Assembly (NCBI GenBank): GCA_025174535.1
Contig: JALBUN010000003.1
Location: 186,001 to 250,000 of the forward strand
Direction: 5' to 3'
Origin: Cantharellus purpuraceus
Taxonomy: Eukaryota > Basidiomycota > Agaricomycetes > Cantharellales > Hydnaceae
Length of the DNA: 64,000 nucleotides
In this document: positions 59,112-64,000 of the stretch, in pieces
Position numbering within the stretch: the first letter of the stretch is position 1
How the letters are laid out: each line of letters opens with the position of its first letter
Made by a program: the position numbers and the translations under genes
Notes under the pieces: model-generated
Database searches by the model: none
Told to the model about the DNA's origin: nothing
The model's input: only the letters and a program-made list of their open reading frames with translations

Positions 59112-59762
59112 TTATGAGGATTCTTTGAACATCTGATTTCTTATACTTTGGAATATAATGTCAATAGCATTAGAACACTCTTCAAACTGAGCTTCTATGC
59201 TGTATCCAGAGGAAGGATATACAACAATTGAAACACCCTGATTGTTATTGGTGGTTTCATATAATTTTAACCTACCATCCTTAGTTATGATCATACCATA
59301 GATTGTGATTTTACTTTTCTTGAAAACTCTCTGCTGTTGTTTCAATGCAACAACCATTGATGTAACCAAATTGTTATACACATCACAGTTCTTACAAGTT
59401 TCCCCAGCAATAGAAATATCACACTTCTTGCCAGTTTCTCTAGCAATAGAAATATTACAACTAGGCAGATTATCCTGTTGCATGGTTTGCAGACTTGACA
59501 TACAATGATTTTGTTGAATCCAGGTTGAATTACTTATTTCATTGCCCTTTTCAATCATCTTATTGTACAGTGCTTCTGGTGTTTTATCTCTTTCCTGAGA
59601 AACCAATCCAGCTGGAAAGAAGTCCTTTGGGGGATTTCTTAATCTGAATTTTATGTAGATGGTGTCAGAGTCTATATACAAAGGATTTTCATCATCCTCT
59701 GGTTCTTTTTTAACAAAGACAGTAGATATTTTACGAACAACTTGCTTAGAGACAGACAACAT
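59112..59762 (-). CDS. Unidentified 216-residue protein on the opposite strand
   Basis: Start at 59,762 (MLSVSKQVVRKISTVF), stop at 59,112. It is the only minus-strand frame of the element, convergent with the preceding small gene (18 bases apart). Features are an acidic stretch KKEPEDDENPLYIDSDT, a Cys-bearing repeat (NISIARETGKKCDISIAGE), and a long amphipathic helix. No domain recognised. The start faces the charged small gene and the DDE gene, so about 100 bases at 59,763-59,858 would be a bidirectional promoter. Confidence 0.5.
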   Translation of the reverse strand: MLSVSKQVVRKISTVFVKKEPEDDENPLYIDSDTIYIKFRLRNPPKDFFPAGLVSQERDKTPEALYNKMIEKGNEISNSTWIQQNHCMSSLQTMQQDNLPSCNISIARETGKKCDISIAGETCKNCDVYNNLVTSMVVALKQQQRVFKKSKITIYGMIITKDGRLKLYETTNNNQGVSIVVYPSSGYSIEAQFEECSNAIDIIFQSIRNQMFKESS

Positions 59763-59858
59763 AGCTTCATAGAATAAATATTATTTAATTTAAAATTCAA
59801 TTATCAAAAAAATGAACATATTTTTGTTTTACTGTAATATAAGAGTATCTTAGTCAAA

Positions 59859-60059
59859 ATGCCCTCAGACCAGCAAAAACGCACAAAGGAGCAAAAAGAG
59901 AAAGAGCAAAAAGAGAAAGAAGAAAAAGAGCTTCAGCAACTTAAAATGTGGAATGATCAAAGGGACAGAGCATATAATAAGTTGATGGACAATCATTGGA
60001 ATTTTCTATACACAAAGTGGCCTGTCTTAGAACACAAAAATATCATAGAACAAAACTAA
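59859..60059 (+). CDS. Small charged protein or 5' exon of the DDE gene
   Basis: 66 residues from 59,859 (MPSDQQKRTKEQKEKE), a Lys/Glu-rich helix followed by NKLMDNHWNFLYTKWP. The next gene's frame begins at a likely intron acceptor (TTGTTTTCAG at about 60,141-60,150) without a good ATG, so this segment may be its first exon; I could not find a donor that keeps frame. Confidence 0.4.
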   Translation: MPSDQQKRTKEQKEKEQKEKEEKELQQLKMWNDQRDRAYNKLMDNHWNFLYTKWPVLEHKNIIEQN

Positions 60060-60135
60060 AAGATATGAATGACATGGATGATGTAAAAAAGTAGTATATA
60101 ACAAGCTTGGACCAATACCAGTATTTTTCTTTCTT

Positions 60136-61333
60136 GTGGTATTGTTTTCAGTTGAAGAACATTCTACACCTTATAGAGAGATAGAAAAAGGCTTGTTAGT
60201 ACTATATCATCTACTCAAAGGTCCTACTTATGAAGAAATAGGAAATTTCATGCCATCAAGTAGCTTTTATGATGTTCATAAGGAATTTTATGGTCGTCTG
60301 CATCATCTTAACTTTGATCTAGATAAACAAGTTACTGATTCACTGCGTACAATGTTCTCAAATATAATAATAAGGATATTATCAGCTCTTATAAAGAATC
60401 CTCCAAAAATGGAATCAGTGACATTACTTCTTGATGGTCATGATACAAGAGGAATTTTGATTGGATCGACATCTGAAGAGGGGTACTCACATAAATTTAA
60501 AAAGGCAGGATTTCGTACTCAAGTATGCATTGACATTAATCAAATGGTTCTATTCACCTCACCTTCATTGGCATGTAAACTAAATCCTGATGCAAAAATG
60601 TTTGTAGAGATGGCTGTATGGAATAAAATAGATAAGAATGATCAGATAGACTTTGATGGAGCTTATCCATCTGCTATTCCAGAAGTAGTAAAGGCAAGTA
60701 TATTAAAGCCTAAGAACTTCTTTTATCCTTTTCGGAAGCCAAAAAATGTTGAACTTAAACCTGAAGAAAAGATTTTTAATAAGAAGTTTGGTGCCTTTCG
60801 TTCAACAGTAGAAGCATTCTTTGGAGGGCCTGCAATATTGTTTGAAAAATTTGATAATAAGAGATCTATTAGAACTACAAATCCTGCTGTCTTTAATCTG
60901 GAATTAAAGGTAGCATGTCTATTATGGAATATTAAGAAATTTGTAGAACTACGTAAGATCAAACCATCCCCTTATCATGAAAAATGGTGTGAACAATATT
61001 TTGATTACCCTGAGGAAGAGGACCCAGATATTGAGCCACCCAGATCATTACTGGAAAGAGCAGAAGATGTTGACAAGATGACTCTATCTCAACAACGACT
61101 ATTAGAAAGATGTGAGTATGATGTGGAGATGCATTATGAGACTGAAAATGAAGTAGAACAAATAATAAGGCAAAGAAAAAGGAAAGTACGTAGAATATTT
61201 AGTTAAATGGAAATGTTATGCAGAGAAAACTTGGGAAGCAACATCAAGCTTTAAATCTACAGAATGTATTAAAGAGTATTGGAAAGACAATAGTAATAGT
61301 ATTATTGTATACCTATGCTACATTCAACTGTAA
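60136..61333 (+). CDS. DDE_Tnp_4/Harbinger-like nuclease with C-terminal chromodomain (one-base frameshift)
   Basis: The presumed transposase. The open frame from 60,136 has no ATG and probably starts at the acceptor near 60,150. Counting from 60,136: an N-terminal helical part with TYEEIGNFM; LLLDGHDTRG with Asp100; GYSHKFKKAGFRTQVCIDIN; QIDFDGAYPS with Asp174; FNKKFGAFRSTVEAFFGGP with Glu226. This D-D-E order and the Y-S-H-K ... F-N-K-x-F-G-A-x-R-x-x-V-E-x-F-F-G pattern are those of DDE_Tnp_4 nucleases. After an acidic linker the frame reaches NEVEQIIRQRK and stops at 61,203. Skipping one base in the A5 run at 61,176-61,180 continues as GKYVEYLVKWKCYAEKTWE and IKEYWK, a clear chromodomain, to a stop at 61,333. 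The cause may be mutation, a sequencing error or frameshifting. Confidence 0.78.
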
Positions 61334-61389
61334 ATTTTTTTTCCCAGAATAAAATTGAATATTTGTATGTTTTATACTTATAGGTATCT

Positions 61390-61887
61390 ATGGAGACTGA
61401 TCCATTACTGAAACAGCGTCTCAATCAACAGTTTTACCAAAAGCCTTTTCACAGCAATCCACACCGGCTAGCTAATTGTACAACGTGTGACTGGTACCCC
61501 TTTGGGCAGTATCTGGACCGTTCATATGCTGAAGGTGAAGTGTTCCAGCTTTCAAAGTATCCTCATATCAAATATGTATTTCTTGGTCTACAACCTGATA
61601 AAATAGGCTATAATGAAAGTGATCCTATTTTTGTAGCAGAATTTGTAGGTTTTCTGAATAAAACCAACAGATTTGTAAGTGGTTCTGATCCAACCTCTGG
61701 ATATGCACACATTATAACCACACATGTGAATCAGGCGTTTGTTAGACAGCCAGGCCCAGATATAAATAGGCAGAAACTATATCTTGGCCGTACAGTGCAC
61801 ATGATCTACATAACTAGTATTCTTATACTATTGGCTTTGCTGTGTTGGACAGTGTCCAGACATACCAATGAAGATAAGAATTCATAA
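61390..61887 (+). CDS. Tail-anchored hypothetical protein of the 7.46-kb element
   Basis: 165 residues from 61,390 (METDPLLKQRLNQQFY). A globular part (C-TTCDWYPFGQYLDRSYA, FVAEFVGFLNKTNRF, AHIITTHVNQAFV) precedes one membrane segment near the C-terminus (MIYITSILILLALLCW) and a short polar tail ending HTNEDKNS. No signal peptide, so it fits the tail-anchored pattern. Unknown family. A membrane protein is unexpected in a DNA transposon. Confidence 0.5.
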   Translation: METDPLLKQRLNQQFYQKPFHSNPHRLANCTTCDWYPFGQYLDRSYAEGEVFQLSKYPHIKYVFLGLQPDKIGYNESDPIFVAEFVGFLNKTNRFVSGSDPTSGYAHIITTHVNQAFVRQPGPDINRQKLYLGRTVHMIYITSILILLALLCWTVSRHTNEDKNS

Positions 61888-61966
61888 TGGCATGTCTAAA
61901 TCTATGGAGAAAGAAGCTTGTTGATGATATAAGGTGATGATTTTTGTTTTTAAAATGACCTCCCTA

Positions 61967-62532
61967 GACGCTTGTTCGGAATCATGTCAGTATACAATAT
62001 TCTGATGTATAGGAGATATACATCAGGATTTCAATGATACATAAAGCCAGGGAGTTACAATTTGGATATCTTAAAAAGATTTGGATGTGTGAAATTTTCA
62101 TAAATATAAACATATATTCTATATTTTAATAAACTTTTAAAGATAAGACATTTGGTTGAGATGAACATAATCATTTACATGTACATAATAGGAATGTATA
62201 TATGAATATAATTGGTATTATACAGGGTATTTAGATATACAAATACCAGGTGGGGATTAAAGATAGTTCAAATTATGTTACAAGTATTGTATAAGAAAGA
62301 ATCAATGATATTTGGATGTTCCTTCAAGAGAGTTGCCACCACTAAATCAGGAAAAAAAGAATTATTTTTGAGAATTATGCCAAAATATCAAAATATGTTT
62401 TAATCTAGTATATTGTGTAAAATTTGAGAATCATGTTGAAATATGAAAATAAGTTTGAATTGAAGTGTATTGTATAAAATTTGAGGAAAATAGGTTGTAC
62501 ATACGTATTTGTTGTATTTCTGAATAAGCGTC
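61967..62532. repeat. Right terminal repeat (C) of the 7.46-kb element
   Basis: 566 bases in the same orientation as B: GACGCTTGTTCGGAATC to TTTCTGAATAAGCGTC. By eye it differs from B at position 11, in the ATCTTAAAA(A)GATTT(C)GG stretch, at TATATAGGG/TATACAGGG and in one A-run. Confidence 0.93.
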
Positions 62533-62722
62533 TTTGAGAAAACATCCTTAAATCCCCAATATGCCTTTGGGATGATATCTTCAAGAAGTTTGACAGGAGC
62601 AGATTCTGCAGCCTTCTGTGCAAGCTGTTGTGAGACTGTTGAGCCTGCACAGATCTTCTCCAAGTCTTCTTCCACAAAGATGACAAAGGTTCGGTCTCCC
62701 TCCTTGAGTAGGGGTTGCCTAT
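62533..62722 (-). pseudogene. Chromovirus pol segment between two insertions
   Basis: Minus-strand reading QPLLKEGDRTFVIFVEEDLE through VSQQLAQKAAESAP to FKDVFSK, the linker between protease and reverse transcriptase in Ty3/gypsy pol. It joins the protease segment at 63,288 once element D is removed (NPHR with QPLLK) and the RT segment once the 7.46-kb element is removed. Confidence 0.9.
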
Positions 62723-63287
62723 GACGCTTGTTCAGAAATACAACAAATACGTATGTACAACCTATTTTCCTCAAATTTTATACAATACACTTCAATTCAA
62801 ACTTATTTTCATATTTCAACATGATTCTCAAATTTTACACAATATACTAGATTAAAACATATTTTGATATTTTGGTATAATTCTCAAAAATAATTCTTTT
62901 TTCCCCATTTAGTGGTGGCAACTCTCTTGAGGGAACATCCAAATATCATTGATTCTTTCTTATACAATACTTGTAACATAATTTGAACTATCTTTAATCC
63001 CCACCTGGTATTTGTATATCTAAATACCCTATATAATACCAATTATATTAATACATACATTCCTATTATATCCATGTAAATAATTATGTTCATCTCAACC
63101 AAATATCTTATCTTTTAAAGTTTATTAAAATATAGAATATATGTTTATATTTATGAAAATTTCACACATCCGAAATCTTTTAAGATATCCAAATTGTAAC
63201 TCCCTGGCTTTATGTATCATTGAAATCCTGATGTATATCTCCTATACATCAGAATATTGTATACTGACATGATTCCAAACAAGCGTC
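62723..63287. mobile_element. 565-bp TIR element, single copy D, TSD TAT
   Basis: Begins GACGCTTGTTCAGAA and ends TTCCAAACAAGCGTC, flanked by TAT on both sides (62,720-62,722 and 63,288-63,290). It is in the opposite orientation to B and C. It interrupts the same chromovirus pol only 187 bases from the 7.46-kb element. Confidence 0.9.
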
Positions 63288-64000
63288 TATGTGGGTTCTT
63301 GCCATTCAACAGAGTGGTTCTGGTTAAGGGCTCTCTGTTTTCTGGTACTTCTCCACATGAATCAGAGCAACGAGTCATCTTTATCTCTCCTGTGTGCCAG
63401 TTCACCTCTGGATTGTGTTTTACGAGCCAAGTGTGACCAATGATGATACCAAGGCTTCCCAAGCTTGTAACAGAGAATGTGGCACGTTCCATATGAGTCC
63501 CATATGTGCAGATGAGGTCAACTTCTTCCTTGATTGAACCGGCTTCATTGGGGGTCCCATCAATGTTATAAACAGGTATGGCATGTTGCAGGGGACGTGT
63601 TTGAAGTTTTTCTGCCTTGACATATTCTACATCAATGAACATCCCTGTAGCTCCACTGTCAAGAAGCGCATCCACTGCTAGAGGGTATCCAGTGTCTACA
63701 GAGTGGATTTTCAGAGGAATTCTTGTACATTGATGGATGTCTGCAGATTGAACATAAATGTGGGGAGAGTCATAGTGTTCAGTTAGGAGTTGAGAAGAAG
63801 TTTTAGGCATGGCTGTTTTGGTTTCAGTCTGATCACAGGGGGGATATGAGTGTAGCATATCACTTGTGAGCCCTATTGTACATGATTCAAGAACTGAAAA
63901 CTGATTTGTCAAGCAGGGCATGCTCTTCACCGCTGACTGGCCTGAAAACCCTGCTTTTCCTCTTGTGCTGGAGTGGATGCCTTCTGTGCTGTTTCTTTGG
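63288..64000 (-). pseudogene. Chromovirus aspartic protease region (runs off the window)
   Basis: Minus-strand reading from the window end: HIYVQSADIHQCTR, PLAVDALLDSGATGMFIDVE with the D-S-G active site, AIPVYNIDGTPNEAG, GSLGIIIGHTWLVKHNPEVN (the I-I-G-x-x-W-L turn of retropepsins), and REPLTRTTLLNGKNPH. Gag would lie to the right, outside the window. No stop is seen within this segment. Confidence 0.92.

Larger units (their letters stand above)
55071..62532 (+). mobile_element. 7.46-kb multigene DNA element with long direct terminal repeats, TSD TTT
   Basis: Bounded by GACGCTTGTT at 55,071 and AAGCGTC at 62,532, with TTT on both sides (55,068-55,070 and 62,533-62,535). The first and last ~566 bases are direct repeats about 99% identical by eye. 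Between them are 6.3 kb of AT-rich, CpG-poor DNA with about eight open frames, including a DDE nuclease with a chromodomain. It sits in the chromovirus pol: removing it with one TTT rejoins the frame (FKDVFSK with ESFDQLPPRK). There is no reverse transcriptase, tyrosine recombinase or Rep protein. The 3-bp duplication and DDE_Tnp_4-like nuclease point to the PIF/Harbinger side, but the direct terminal repeats and extra genes are unusual for that superfamily. Confidence 0.88.

Noticed and set aside
55071..62532. Reading the large element as an LTR retrotransposon
   Set aside because: No reverse transcriptase, RNase H or integrase in the interior, no TG...CA ends, and a 3-bp rather than 4-6-bp duplication.

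Overview
The window looks like basidiomycete (Agaricomycetes-type) fungal DNA. Genes carry many short GT-AG introns of about 45-65 bases. The recognisable families are ones abundant in mushroom-forming fungi: cytochrome P450s, a DUF6699 protein, a GH71 alpha-1,3-glucanase, a GT71 mannosyltransferase, a kinase-like family with a D-x-R-W-x-N-I motif, and an HMG-box factor. No species is assigned. All calls come from reading the sequence; no database search was run.

Layout. 0-1 kb: 5' part of a P450 gene running off the left edge. 1.3-5.5 kb: repeats, including two copies of a ~1.44 kb LTR. 5.5-10.9 kb: no recognisable gene. 10.9-13.8 kb: a very GC-rich HMG-box gene with three exons. 13.8-18.5 kb: low-complexity and non-coding sequence. 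18.5-43 kb: a gene region, mostly on the minus strand: DUF6699 protein, two paralogous glycine-rich surface-type proteins (X1, X2) bracketing an intact and a broken P450, an unidentified gene, GH71, a decayed kinase-like gene with a second fragment, GT71, and a multi-pass membrane protein. The upstream region of X1/X2 is present three times, so this stretch grew by local duplication. 43.3-64 kb: nested transposable elements.

The transposon region can be read in layers. A Ty3/gypsy chromovirus on the minus strand (protease, reverse transcriptase, RNase H, integrase, chromodomain) was cut by three later insertions: a 565-bp element (target duplication TAT), a 7.46-kb multigene element (TTT), and a 1,440-bp solo LTR (ATGAT). 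Removing each insertion with one copy of its target duplication rejoins the pol gene. The old pol gene carries at least five in-frame TGA stops where CGA (Arg) is expected, the mark of C-to-T decay at CpG.

The most interesting object is the 7.46-kb element at 55,071-62,532. It has two ~99% identical 565/566-bp terminal repeats in direct orientation. Each repeat itself begins with GACGCTTGTTC and ends with GAATAAGCGTC, so it carries its own inverted termini. Between them lie about eight AT-rich open reading frames: a coiled-coil protein, a possible PD-(D/E)XK-like protein, two tiny proteins, a minus-strand protein, a charged small protein, a Harbinger/DDE_Tnp_4-like nuclease whose reading continues into a chromodomain after a one-base shift, and a tail-anchored protein. 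Single 566-bp copies elsewhere have their own 3-bp duplications and resemble solo terminal repeats. This combination does not match a transposon class I can name.
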